Below, in pieces: positions 50,654 to 58,774 of a DNA stretch of 64,000 bases. The translations under genes and the position numbers were made by a program. The stretch comes from Nisaea sp. (GTDB lineage Bacteria; Pseudomonadota; Alphaproteobacteria; Thalassobaculales; Thalassobaculaceae). The stretch spans positions 744,001 to 808,000 of the forward strand of contig NZ_JAXMNY010000001.1 in assembly GCF_034670185.1 (NCBI RefSeq), in the 5' to 3' direction. Under the pieces are notes generated by a model. That model saw only the letters and a list, made by a program, of their open reading frames with translations. It ran no database searches and had not been told where the DNA came from. How positions within the stretch are numbered: position 1 is the stretch's first letter; every line of letters begins with the position of its first letter.

Positions 50654-51631
50654 TTAAGCGGCGTGGCCGCCTGCGAACAGTCCCTTGGCCTCAAGCTCTC
50701 CGATTTTGGCAAGGACATGCTCGACTTCAATCCCGTCCATCAGCGTCGAGACCGTCGAGGCGTCTTTATTCAGGCGGGCCATAAGCGTCTCGGCGTTGTC
50801 CGGAGTGCGGACGACGAAGCCGTTTTCGCCCCAGGGTCGGTAATGCTGGTCCTTGGTCGGGCCGAACAGGCCGATGGTCGGGATGCCGGAGGCGGCCGCG
50901 AGATGCATCATGGCGGAGTCGTTGGCGACCATCAGACGGCAGCGTTTCAGCAGCTCGTAGGTCGAGAGGATATCCAGACCGAAGGCGTCGATCACTCGTC
51001 CGCTACCTGGGCCACCATTTTGGCTTTCGAGCAATGCCGCTCCCGCCTCCCGCTCGTCGGGGCCGCCAACGAGCACGATCTCGGCGCCGGGCGCGAAGGC
51101 TTCCATCTGCCGAATACGATCCGCAAGCGCCGCGAACCGGTCTGCGGCCCAGGTCTTGCCGATCCAGTTGGCGCCGACGGCAAGCGCAACAGGGTTTTTC
51201 GCCCCCGCCAGCAGCGTGTCCGCCGCCTCCCGGTGTTCCGGCGCGGTCCAGATCTTCGGGTCCAGTGACGACAAGCCGAACATCGAGGCGTTCAGCTCCA
51301 CACGATGCCGCCCGGTCCGGTCCTTCGGGACGCTGTAGCGTTTTCCGGCCAGTAGCAGCCATGGCATGGCCGAGCGGCGCAGATCGACGACGACGCGCCA
51401 CTTCCGGGGGGCCATGGCCTGCCAGAGCTTCCACCAGTGCCCGTGATTGCGCTGCTTTTTGATGACATGCAGCGCCTCCAGGTTCGGTACCTCGCCGAAC
51501 ACCTTCGAGGCCGGGCCGCCACAGGCGATGGTGATGCCGTCATCGGGGTACTGTTCATGCAGCCAGGCGAGAATCCCGGTCGAGAGAATCGCATCGCCGA
51601 TCCGTGTGGAGGTAATGAACAATATCGACAT
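50654..51631 (-). CDS. Family 9 glycosyltransferase (heptosyltransferase-like)
   Basis: A 325-residue GT9 glycosyltransferase, the family of ADP-heptose:LPS heptosyltransferases. Features are ITSTRIGDAILSTGILAWL at the N-terminus (donor/acceptor domain), GANWIGKTWAADRFAALADR, EIVLVGGPDEREAG and the C-terminal VANDSAMMHLAAASGIPTIGLFGPT. It probably adds a sugar in LPS core synthesis on the cytoplasmic face of the inner membrane. No other LPS genes are nearby. Confidence 0.92.
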   Translation of the reverse strand: MSILFITSTRIGDAILSTGILAWLHEQYPDDGITIACGGPASKVFGEVPNLEALHVIKKQRNHGHWWKLWQAMAPRKWRVVVDLRRSAMPWLLLAGKRYSVPKDRTGRHRVELNASMFGLSSLDPKIWTAPEHREAADTLLAGAKNPVALAVGANWIGKTWAADRFAALADRIRQMEAFAPGAEIVLVGGPDEREAGAALLESQNGGPGSGRVIDAFGLDILSTYELLKRCRLMVANDSAMMHLAAASGIPTIGLFGPTKDQHYRPWGENGFVVRTPDNAETLMARLNKDASTVSTLMDGIEVEHVLAKIGELEAKGLFAGGHAA

Positions 51632-51681
51632 CGGGTCTCTCTGGTTTTGGTCTTGTCGCGGTATTCGGAGTGCTGTTTGGC

Positions 51682-52143
51682 TCAGTCCGGTATCGTGTCC
51701 AGCGCGGCCTGCAGGATATACGCGGCGGCGAGCTGGTCCACTCGGGCCGCGCGCTTCTTCCGTGTCATGTCCGCGTCGATCATTGCCCGTTCGACGGCCA
51801 TGGTACTCATTCGCTCGTCGAAAAAGGCGACCGGCAAGTCGATGCGCAGGATCAGCTCGCGGGCGAAATCGCGGGTCGATTGGCAGCGCGGGCCCTCGGT
51901 GCCGTCCATGTTCAGCGGCAGGCCGATCAGGAAGGCGCCGACATTGCGTTCCTCAACGATCCGGGCCAGCTCTTCCGCATCCTTGGTGAATTTCCGGCGC
52001 TGGATGGTGGTGATCGGGGAGGCGACGCGCAGGAACGGGTCGGAGATGGCGATGCCTATGGTCTTGGATCCGAGGTCCAGCCCCAGAATACGGGTGAACT
52101 TGGCCATCATTCCTGGCAGGTCGGCGGGGTTGCAGAATGTCAT
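51682..52143 (-). CDS. ruvX: Putative Holliday junction resolvase / pre-16S rRNA nuclease
   Basis: A 153-residue YqgF/RuvX protein. The RNase H-like fold shows LGLDLGSKTIGIAISDP with the first catalytic Asp, GLPLNMDGTEGPRC, and DERMSTMAVERAM with the late acidic residues. YqgF processes the 5' end of pre-16S rRNA in E. coli and has resolvase activity in other bacteria. Starts at 52110 or 52107 (MAKFTRILG) would match the family length better than 52143. It is divergent from gatC. Confidence 0.93.
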   Translation of the reverse strand: MTFCNPADLPGMMAKFTRILGLDLGSKTIGIAISDPFLRVASPITTIQRRKFTKDAEELARIVEERNVGAFLIGLPLNMDGTEGPRCQSTRDFARELILRIDLPVAFFDERMSTMAVERAMIDADMTRKKRAARVDQLAAAYILQAALDTIPD

Positions 52144-52235
52144 GTCTGGGTGATACCTTCGCCACCGTTTTGCGGCTCTGTGCTTGGTGTATGGGGCTGC
52201 CGCGAATTTCCGAATATTACGGAGAGCCTTATCCG

Positions 52236-52523
52236 ATGTCGCTTGACAAAGCCACTGTCGCGAAAATCGCGCATCTCGCGCGTATCAAGACCGACGACGC
52301 ACAGCTGGATGCCATGGTCGGTGATCTGAACACTATTCTCGGCTTCGTAGAGCAATTGAGCGAAGTGAATACGGACAATGTCGAGCCGCTGGCGAGCGTC
52401 ACGGGGCACGGCCTGCCGCTGCGCGCCGACGTGGTGACCGACGGCGCCTATCCCGAGCGGGTCCTGGCGAATGCGCCTGACCGGGCACATGGCTATTATG
52501 CTGTTCCGAAGGTGGTCGAATAA
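52236..52523 (+). CDS. gatC: Asp/Glu-tRNA amidotransferase subunit C
   Basis: A 95-residue GatC, the small wrapping subunit of the GatCAB complex that converts Glu-tRNA(Gln) and Asp-tRNA(Asn) to the amide forms. MSLDKATVAKIAHLARI and the end APDRAHGYYAVPKVVE are typical. The ATG at 52236 was chosen by family length, with GGAG upstream. Its stop overlaps the gatA start (TAATG), so the subunits are translationally coupled. Confidence 0.96.
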   Translation: MSLDKATVAKIAHLARIKTDDAQLDAMVGDLNTILGFVEQLSEVNTDNVEPLASVTGHGLPLRADVVTDGAYPERVLANAPDRAHGYYAVPKVVE

Positions 52524-54007
52524 TGAGCGATCTTCTCTCTCTCAGCCTGACCGAGGCGCGCGACGCGCTGAAGGCGAAAAAAACCTCCTCTGCCGAGCTG
52601 ACGGACGCCTATATCGGCGCCATGGAAGCGGGCAAGAGCCTGAATGCCTTCATCACGGAGACGCCGGACAAGGCGCGGGCGATGGCCAAGGCGTCCGACG
52701 AAAAGCTCGCCAAGGGCGAGGGCGGGGCCATGGAAGGCCTGCCCATCGGTATCAAGGATCTGTTCTGTACCCAAGGCGTGCTGACCACGGCGGCCTCGCA
52801 TATCCTCGACGGCTTCAAGCCTGAATACGAATCGACGGTGAGCCAGAATCTCTGGAACGCTGGCGCCGTGATGCTCGGCAAGCTCAATCTCGATGAATTC
52901 GCCATGGGCTCCTCGAACGAGACCAGCCATTACGGAGCGGTCGAGAACCCGTGGCGCCGTTCAGGCGGAGATAACGCGAAGCTGGTTCCGGGCGGCTCCT
53001 CCGGCGGGTCCGCTGCGGCTGTGGCGGGGCGCCTTGCGATTGCCGCGACCGGAACCGATACCGGCGGCTCGATCCGTCAGCCGGCCAGCCTGTGCGGCAT
53101 CGTCGGCATCAAACCGACCTACGGGCGTTGCTCGCGCTGGGGCGTTGTGGCCTTTGCCTCCTCGCTCGACCAGGCCGGCCCGCTGACCCGGACCGTCTCC
53201 GACGCCGCCCTGATGCTGGGCGCCATGGCCGGGCACGATCCGAAGGATTCCACCTCGGCTGACCTCGCCGTTCCGGATTTCGAGGCGGCGCTGACCGGCG
53301 ACATCCGCGGTATGAAGATCGGCATTCCGAAGGAATACCGGGTCGACGGCATGCCGGACGAAATCGATGCGCTCTGGCAGAAAGGCGCGGCAATGCTCCG
53401 GGACGCGGGTGCGGAGATCGTCGATATCTCCCTGCCGCACACGAAGTACGCGCTGCCGACCTACTACATCATCGCGCCGGCGGAAGCCTCGTCCAACCTG
53501 GCCCGCTATGACGGCGTGCGCTACGGCCTTCGGGTCGATGGCGACAGCCTGAGCGAGATGTACGAGAACACCCGCGCCGAAGGTTTCGGCGACGAGGTGA
53601 AGCGCCGCATCCTGATCGGCACCTACGTGCTGTCGGCGGGCTATTACGATGCCTATTACCTGAAGGCGCAGAAGGTCCGGGCGCTGATCCAGAAGGATTT
53701 CAACGACGCCTACCAGTCCGTCGATGCGATCCTGACGCCGACCGCGCCGTCCGCGGCCTTTGCCATCGGCGAGAATGAGGACGATCCGATCAAGATGTAT
53801 CTGAACGACGTCTTCACCGTGCCGGCCAGCCTGGCCGGTCTGCCGGGCATTTCAGTGCCGGTCGGGCTCTCCGGAGAAGGTCTGCCGCTCGGCCTGCAGG
53901 TGCTGGGCAAGGCCTTCGACGAGGAAACCGTCCTCAAGGTAGGTGGCGTTCTGGAACAGGCGGCGGGCTTCGATGCCCTGCCGGGCTTCCTTGCGGGAGG
54001 GAAGTGA
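52523..54007 (+). CDS. gatA: Asp/Glu-tRNA amidotransferase subunit A
   Basis: A 494-residue amidase-signature glutaminase that supplies ammonia for GatB. The Ser-cisSer-Lys triad is visible: Lys in LPIGIKDLFC, cis-Ser in GGSSGGSAAAVAG and nucleophile Ser in DTGGSIRQPASLCG. Length is normal. It overlaps gatC by one base and is followed by gatB at the next base, completing the complex. The gene order C-A-B is the usual one. Confidence 0.97.
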   Translation: MSDLLSLSLTEARDALKAKKTSSAELTDAYIGAMEAGKSLNAFITETPDKARAMAKASDEKLAKGEGGAMEGLPIGIKDLFCTQGVLTTAASHILDGFKPEYESTVSQNLWNAGAVMLGKLNLDEFAMGSSNETSHYGAVENPWRRSGGDNAKLVPGGSSGGSAAAVAGRLAIAATGTDTGGSIRQPASLCGIVGIKPTYGRCSRWGVVAFASSLDQAGPLTRTVSDAALMLGAMAGHDPKDSTSADLAVPDFEAALTGDIRGMKIGIPKEYRVDGMPDEIDALWQKGAAMLRDAGAEIVDISLPHTKYALPTYYIIAPAEASSNLARYDGVRYGLRVDGDSLSEMYENTRAEGFGDEVKRRILIGTYVLSAGYYDAYYLKAQKVRALIQKDFNDAYQSVDAILTPTAPSAAFAIGENEDDPIKMYLNDVFTVPASLAGLPGISVPVGLSGEGLPLGLQVLGKAFDEETVLKVGGVLEQAAGFDALPGFLAGGK

Positions 54008-54008
54008 G

Positions 54009-55475
54009 ATGACTGCGGAAAAATCCAACCTCATCACGGGTAACACCGGAGACTGGGAGATCGTCCTCGGTCTCGAGGTGCATGCCCAGGTCACATCCAA
54101 CTCCAAGCTGTTCTCCGGCGCGGCGACCACCTTCGGCTCCGAGCCGAACAGCCAGGTGTCGCTGGTCGACAGCGCCATGCCGGGCATGCTGCCCGTCATC
54201 AACGAGGAATGTGTCCGCCAGGCCGTGCGCACCGGCCTCGGACTGAATGCCGCGATCAACCGCTTCAGCGTGTTCGACCGGAAGAACTATTTCTACGCGG
54301 ACCTGCCGCAGGGCTACCAGATCAGCCAGTTCAAACAGCCGATCGTGGGAGAGGGCGTAATCACCGTCGATCTGCCGGGCGGGCGGTCCAAGTCCATCGG
54401 AATCGAACGACTGCACCTGGAACAGGATGCTGGCAAGTCGATCCACGACCAGAGCCCGACCAAGAGCTATATCGACCTGAACCGCTCCGGCGTGGCGTTG
54501 ATGGAAATTGTCTCCCGTCCGGACATGCGGTCGGGAGAAGAGGCAGCGGCCTATGTGAAGAAGCTGCGCTCCATTATGCGCTATCTCGGCACCTGCGACG
54601 GCAACATGCAGGAAGGCTCAATGCGCGCCGATGTGAACGTCTCCGTCCGAAAGCCGGGCGATGAGCTCGGCACCCGCTGCGAGATCAAGAACATGAACTC
54701 GATCCGCTTCATGCAGCAGGCCATCGAGTACGAAGCACGCCGTCAGATCGAGATCATCGAGGACGGCGGTACCATCGATCAGGAAACCCGCCTGTTTGAC
54801 GCCAACAAAGGCGAGACACGCTCCATGCGGTCGAAGGAAGAGGCGCACGATTACCGCTACTTCCCGGATCCCGACCTGCTGCCGCTGATTTTCAGCGAGG
54901 AGTTTGTCGAGGCGGAGAAAGCCAAGCTACCGGAATTGCCGGACGCCAAGAAGGCGCGCTTCATCGCGGACTTCGGGCTGAGCCCGTATGACGCCGCTAT
55001 CCTGGTGGAAGAGCAGGAGACGGCGGCCTTCTATGAGAAGGTGGCGGACGGACGCGACCCGAAGCTGGCCGCAAACTGGATGATCACCGAGCTGTTCGGC
55101 AACCTCAACAAGGCGGGCAAGGGTCTCTCGGACTCGCCAGTCGACGAGGCGAAGCTGGGCGGGCTGATCGACCTGATCACCGACAATACGATCTCCGGCC
55201 GTATCGCCAAGGACGTCTTCGCGGAGATGTTCGAAAGTGGCAAGGACGCGCCGACAATCGTCGAGGAAAAAGGCCTGCGTCAGGTCACGGATACCGGCGC
55301 GATCGAAGAGTTGATCGACAGCGTTATGGCGTCCCAGGCGGAGAAGGTGGCGGAATACCGCTCCGGCAAGGACAAGCTGTTCGGCTTCTTCGTCGGTCAG
55401 GTGATGAAGCAGAGCCAGGGCAAGGCCAACCCGGCCATGGTCAACGAGTTGTTGAAGAAGAAACTCGCCGGCTGA
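54009..55475 (+). CDS. gatB: Asp/Glu-tRNA amidotransferase subunit B
   Basis: A 488-residue GatB, which activates the misacylated tRNA with ATP and transfers the amide. WEIVLGLEVHAQVTSNSKLF (about 16-35) opens the kinase-like cradle domain; YFYADLPQGYQIS, HLEQDAGKSIHD and CDGNMQEGSMRADVNVSVR are conserved; the C-terminal YqeY-like tail ends NELLKKKLAG. GGGAGG lies 8 bases before the ATG. A terminator follows. Confidence 0.97.
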   Translation: MTAEKSNLITGNTGDWEIVLGLEVHAQVTSNSKLFSGAATTFGSEPNSQVSLVDSAMPGMLPVINEECVRQAVRTGLGLNAAINRFSVFDRKNYFYADLPQGYQISQFKQPIVGEGVITVDLPGGRSKSIGIERLHLEQDAGKSIHDQSPTKSYIDLNRSGVALMEIVSRPDMRSGEEAAAYVKKLRSIMRYLGTCDGNMQEGSMRADVNVSVRKPGDELGTRCEIKNMNSIRFMQQAIEYEARRQIEIIEDGGTIDQETRLFDANKGETRSMRSKEEAHDYRYFPDPDLLPLIFSEEFVEAEKAKLPELPDAKKARFIADFGLSPYDAAILVEEQETAAFYEKVADGRDPKLAANWMITELFGNLNKAGKGLSDSPVDEAKLGGLIDLITDNTISGRIAKDVFAEMFESGKDAPTIVEEKGLRQVTDTGAIEELIDSVMASQAEKVAEYRSGKDKLFGFFVGQVMKQSQGKANPAMVNELLKKKLAG

Positions 55476-55496
55476 TCCCGGATATCGAACTTGATA

Positions 55497-55531
55497 AAAA
55501 AAGGCGGTCGGTGCTCCCGGCCGCCTTTTCT
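55497..55531 (+). terminator. Intrinsic terminator of gatCAB
   Basis: AAAAAAGGCGG and CCGCCTTTTC pair around a GC-rich loop, with a T-run on the plus strand, 22 bases after the gatB stop. Confidence 0.88.
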
Positions 55532-55633
55532 GTTTCCGCGATGCGGATGCCGGCTTCGTATCGTGGAGGTGCGGGGCGATGTTATAAGCAGCGCAGCATT
55601 TACACCGATGATCTTGATTTAGGGGGACTAACT

Positions 55634-56104
55634 ATGGCTGGGAACTTCCCGCTCCACGTCGCACTGCCGCTCGCCAAGGCGGAAATTATCGCCGACGAGG
55701 CTCTGAGCGTCGCAACCGCTGAAAAAATGATGCCGATGACGGTTGTCGTGCTCGATGCAGGCGGCCAGGTAGTGTGCCTGAAGCGCCAGGACGGCTCCGG
55801 CATCGGCCGTGTCGAGATCGCTACGGCGAAAGCCTGGGGCGGCCTCGGTTTCGGTGAGTCTTCCCGCAATCTCGGAGCCCGCCTGAAGGAACGCCTCGGA
55901 TTCCAGGTTGCGGCTGCCAGTGCCTTCGACGGTCAGTTCGCGGCTGTCCCAGGCGGCGCGCTCATCCTCGAAAACGGTGCGGTGATCGGTGCCGTCGGCG
56001 TCAGCGGTGATCTCTCTGAAAAAGACGAATTCTGCGCCTGCAAGGGTATCCAGAAAGCTGGTTACACGAGCGAACCCGCCGAGCTGGACGAGAGCTGGCG
56101 CTAG
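55634..56104 (+). CDS. GlcG/HbpS family haem-binding protein
   Basis: A 156-residue protein of the GlcG/HbpS family. Conserved stretches are MTVVVLDAGGQVVCLKRQDG, KAWGGLGFGESSRNLG, VPGGALILENGAVIGAVGVSG and DEFCACKGIQKAG. HbpS of Streptomyces binds haem, but no signal peptide is visible here, so it is probably cytoplasmic like GlcG. The role is unknown. GGGG lies 7 bases before the ATG. Confidence 0.9.
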   Translation: MAGNFPLHVALPLAKAEIIADEALSVATAEKMMPMTVVVLDAGGQVVCLKRQDGSGIGRVEIATAKAWGGLGFGESSRNLGARLKERLGFQVAAASAFDGQFAAVPGGALILENGAVIGAVGVSGDLSEKDEFCACKGIQKAGYTSEPAELDESWR

Positions 56105-56140
56105 GTTTTCTCGTCACACTGAAAACAGTTTTCTTCTCAA

Positions 56141-56230
56141 ACATCGTCATTCCCACGTACGTGGGAACTCAGGGATCGTAGAATTATGACCTTGTTCCCT
56201 GGGTCCCGATTTTCATCGGGCTGACGATGT
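56141..56230. repeat. Dispersed palindromic intergenic repeat, about 90 bases
   Basis: It has perfect 9-base inverted ends, ACATCGTCA and TGACGATGT, an inner hairpin TTCCCACGTACGTGGGAA, and the block CCCTGGGTCCCG shared with the element at 50554-50640. It separates the HbpS-like gene from the convergent lysR. Confidence 0.8.
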
Positions 56231-56252
56231 TGTTTTATGCGCTGTGCGTTAA

Positions 56253-57152
56253 TTAAAGCCAATAAGGCGTCGGGTTGTAGAGATCGACCAGGAAGTCGAC
56301 GAACGCCCGGACCTTCGGTGAGAGATGCCGGCCGCTTGGATAGACGGCGTAGATCGGCACGTCCTCGCGGACATACTCTTCCAGCAGCGTCACCAGCTTG
56401 CCGCTCTTCACATGCTCACCGGCCATGAAGGCTGCCAGCATGGCGAGACCGCCGCCTGCAAGCACGGTCTGCAGAACCGAGTCGCCGTTATTCATGGCGA
56501 GGGTGCCCTTGGCGCGCAGGATCTTCTGCTGATTGTCGATCATGAAGTGCCAGTCGTTGATCGGGTTGCCCGGCGCATAGGTGATCAGCGAGTGGTCGCT
56601 CAGCTGGTCCGGCGTTGCCGGCTGGCCCCACTTCTTCAGGTAGTCCGGGCTGGCCACCAGCATGCGGTGGTTCACCGCAAGCTTGCGGGCAATCAGGCTG
56701 GAATCCTTCAGTTGTGCGATCCGGATGGCGAGATCGATCCCCTCATCGACGAGATCCACCACGCGATCGTTCACGAGCAATTGCACCTCGACTTCCGGAT
56801 AGCGATCAAGAAATTCAGGAAGGTGAGGGGCGACATGCCGGTGCGCGAAGGTCGTCGGTGCGGTGAGCTTCAGCAGACCACGCGGCGCCGAGTGAGCCTG
56901 CGAGACCGCGATCTCCGCTTCGTCCACATCGGCCAGGATGCGCTTGCAGCGTTCGTAGTAGGCGGACCCTACCTCCGTCAGGCTGACCCGACGCGTTGTC
57001 CGGTTCAGCAGGCGTACGCCCAGTCGGTCCTCAAGTCCGGAGAGCTGCTTGCTCACGACGGACGGTGAGACATTGAGCGTGCGGGATGCTCCGGCGAGAC
57101 TATCATTCTCAACCACGGAGCAAAAAACCTTCATCGCCGTCAAAGTATCCAT
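56253..57152 (-). CDS. LysR family transcriptional regulator
   Basis: A 299-residue LysR-type regulator. The N-terminal winged helix-turn-helix (about 1-60) reads VVENDSLAGASRTLNVSPSV then VSKQLSGLEDRLGVRLLNRT. The C-terminal effector domain (about 90-290) follows the CrgA/DmlR-like subgroup, with FLDRYPEVEVQLLVNDRVVD and GIDLAIRI. A T-N11-A dyad lies upstream of the start. The nearest divergent gene is the trans-sulfuration enzyme, 419 bases away. The effector is unknown. Confidence 0.92.
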   Translation of the reverse strand: MDTLTAMKVFCSVVENDSLAGASRTLNVSPSVVSKQLSGLEDRLGVRLLNRTTRRVSLTEVGSAYYERCKRILADVDEAEIAVSQAHSAPRGLLKLTAPTTFAHRHVAPHLPEFLDRYPEVEVQLLVNDRVVDLVDEGIDLAIRIAQLKDSSLIARKLAVNHRMLVASPDYLKKWGQPATPDQLSDHSLITYAPGNPINDWHFMIDNQQKILRAKGTLAMNNGDSVLQTVLAGGGLAMLAAFMAGEHVKSGKLVTLLEEYVREDVPIYAVYPSGRHLSPKVRAFVDFLVDLYNPTPYWL

Positions 57153-57183
57153 TTCAGCGCGTTCTCCTGAACGGTACAGAATT

Positions 57184-57206
57184 ATTCATTCGTTATAGGA
57201 ACTAAT
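57184..57206. promoter_or_regulatory. T-N11-A dyad, likely LysR binding box
   Basis: ATTCATTC-GTTATAG-GAACTAAT shows dyad symmetry (TTC/GAA inner, ATT/AAT outer arms) with T-N11-A spacing between 57189 and 57201. It lies 32 bases upstream of lysR, as expected for autoregulation. Confidence 0.6.
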
Positions 57207-57364
57207 ACGGTGCTTTAAAAGAGAATTATCACTTTGACTGCCCGGATCGTATCCTGAAAATGACAGTGCTCGTCTATCGACCTGTTCAGTTGCCCCGCCG
57301 GGCAGACAGTACGAACCGTGGCAGTGCCCCTCATCGTCGCGTATCGGAGACCCACCCGATAATT

Positions 57365-57538
57365 GGTGTCCTTCCTGACTCTAATGGACACCCGGACAGT
57401 CTGACCGGCTTTTTATGAGGCTGCAGAGGTTTCCGGACAATGGAAATCACTGCAGCCTTATTTGTCTCGCGACAATCCGGGCAATTCCCACTCTTCCCGC
57501 CTCGTGATAGAGGCATGTGCGGCCCGACGGTTGTCGGG
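57365..57538 (+). promoter_or_regulatory. Structured leader upstream of the trans-sulfuration gene
   Basis: A series of dyads lies in the 418-base gap: GGTGTCC/GGACACC (57365-57392); CCGG..CCGG (57392-57408) followed by TTTTT; CTGCAGAGGTTTCC with GGAAATCACTGCAG (57421-57455, 12 of 14 paired plus one G-U); GCCTC-GTGATA-GAGGC (57499-57514); and CCCGAC-GGTT-GTCGGG (57523-57538). It looks like a folded leader or attenuator. It does not fit the SAM-II, SAM/SAH or SAH consensus by eye. The rest of the gap holds only promoter-like sequence. Confidence 0.5.
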
Positions 57539-57570
57539 TCCAACGGTCCAACTCTACGCCGGAGCCGGCA

Positions 57571-58716
57571 ATGCGCAATAATGACCTGAAGCCCGAGACC
57601 CTCTCGGCACAGGCCCTCGGTCATGTCGATGAGACCACGGGGGCGGTAACCCCGCCGATCCATCTGTCGACGACGTTCGAACGGAACGCCGATAACAGTT
57701 ATCCCAAGGGGTTCGTTTACACCCGCAGTGGTAACCCGACATACGATGTCGCCGAAGACCTGCTGGCGCGACTGGAAAATGGCGCAGGCGCGCTAATTTT
57801 TTCGGCCGGCATGTCAGCGGCGGTTGCGCCGTTCATGACCCTGCGCCCGGGCGATCATGTGCTGGCGCCGACGGTGATGTACTGGGCCCTGCGCAACTGG
57901 CTGTTGGACTTCTGCGCGCAGTGGCAGATCGAAATCGACTTCTTCGATGTGAACAACCCGGAAAGCGCCGCGGGTCTGGTGCAGCCAGGCAAAACCAAGC
58001 TGGTCTGGATCGAAACCCCGGCCAACCCGCTCTGGGACTGCCTCGACATTGCCTGGTTCGCACAGCTCGCCCACGGCGCCGGCGCAAAGCTCTGCGTTGA
58101 TTCAACGGCGGCAAGTCCGGTGCTGTCCCGCCCGATCGAGCATGGCGCGGATCTGGTCATGCATTCGGCGACGAAATACCTGAACGGGCACAGCGATGTG
58201 CTTGGCGGTGCCCTGATAGCGGCAAAAGCTGACGAGTGGTGGAGCGATATCCGACGCGTGCGGACCGATCACGGCATGGTCATGGGGCCGTTCGAGGCCT
58301 GGCTGCTGCTGCGCGGCATGCGCACGCTGCATCTCCGGGTCCGCAAAGCCTCCGATAATGCCATGGCGATTGCGGAGCATTTCCACAACCATCCGAAAGT
58401 GGCTTCCGTGCTCTATCCGGGACTGCCGACCCATGCCACACACGATGTAGCGGCGAAGCAGATGGAGGATGGATTCGGCGGCATGCTGTCTCTGAGAATC
58501 GAAGGTGGTGAGCAGGCTGCGATCAAGACGGCGGCGAATCTCGAGCTGATCCACCGGGCAACTTCGCTCGGCGGAGTCGAGAGCCTGGTTGAGCATCGCG
58601 CGTCGATCGAGGGCAAGGGGACGCCGGTTCCGGCCGACCTGCTGCGCTTCTCGATCGGTATCGAGGATGTCGGAGACCTGATCCAGGACCTTGAGCAGGC
58701 GCTTACGGCTGTCTAA
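57571..58716 (+). CDS. Cys/Met metabolism PLP enzyme (cystathionine lyase/sulfhydrylase type)
   Basis: A 381-residue trans-sulfuration family enzyme. The PLP lysine is in HSATKYLNGHSDVLGGAL (about residue 209), the cofactor phosphate segment is IFSAGMSAAVAPFM (about 88-101), and YTRSGNPTYDVAEDLLARLE and SLGGVESLVEHRAS are conserved. It could be cystathionine beta- or gamma-lyase, cystathionine gamma-synthase or an O-acyl-homoserine sulfhydrylase; sequence alone does not decide. CGGAG lies 6 bases before the ATG. The leader upstream is unusually structured. Confidence 0.92.
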   Translation: MRNNDLKPETLSAQALGHVDETTGAVTPPIHLSTTFERNADNSYPKGFVYTRSGNPTYDVAEDLLARLENGAGALIFSAGMSAAVAPFMTLRPGDHVLAPTVMYWALRNWLLDFCAQWQIEIDFFDVNNPESAAGLVQPGKTKLVWIETPANPLWDCLDIAWFAQLAHGAGAKLCVDSTAASPVLSRPIEHGADLVMHSATKYLNGHSDVLGGALIAAKADEWWSDIRRVRTDHGMVMGPFEAWLLLRGMRTLHLRVRKASDNAMAIAEHFHNHPKVASVLYPGLPTHATHDVAAKQMEDGFGGMLSLRIEGGEQAAIKTAANLELIHRATSLGGVESLVEHRASIEGKGTPVPADLLRFSIGIEDVGDLIQDLEQALTAV

Positions 58717-58748
58717 CAAGCGCCTGACTCTCGGATTTTACTCTCGGC

Positions 58749-58774
58749 AAAGGCCGCCTTTTCAGGCGGCCTTT
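58749..58774. terminator. Bidirectional terminator overlapping a stop codon
   Basis: AAAGGCCGCCT-TTTC-AGGCGGCCTTT is a perfect 11-base stem. The last codons and TGA stop of the minus-strand CoxL-like gene (from 58762) lie inside it, and it also closes the plus-strand trans-sulfuration gene. Confidence 0.88.

Noticed and set aside
57499..57571. SAM-II or SAM/SAH riboswitch before the trans-sulfuration gene
   Set aside because: Hairpins are present, but the conserved loops and pseudoknot segments of these classes could not be found by eye.
57331..57663. 110-codon minus-strand frame in the gap before the trans-sulfuration gene
   Set aside because: It overlaps the start of that gene and consists of structured leader sequence; composition is not protein-like.
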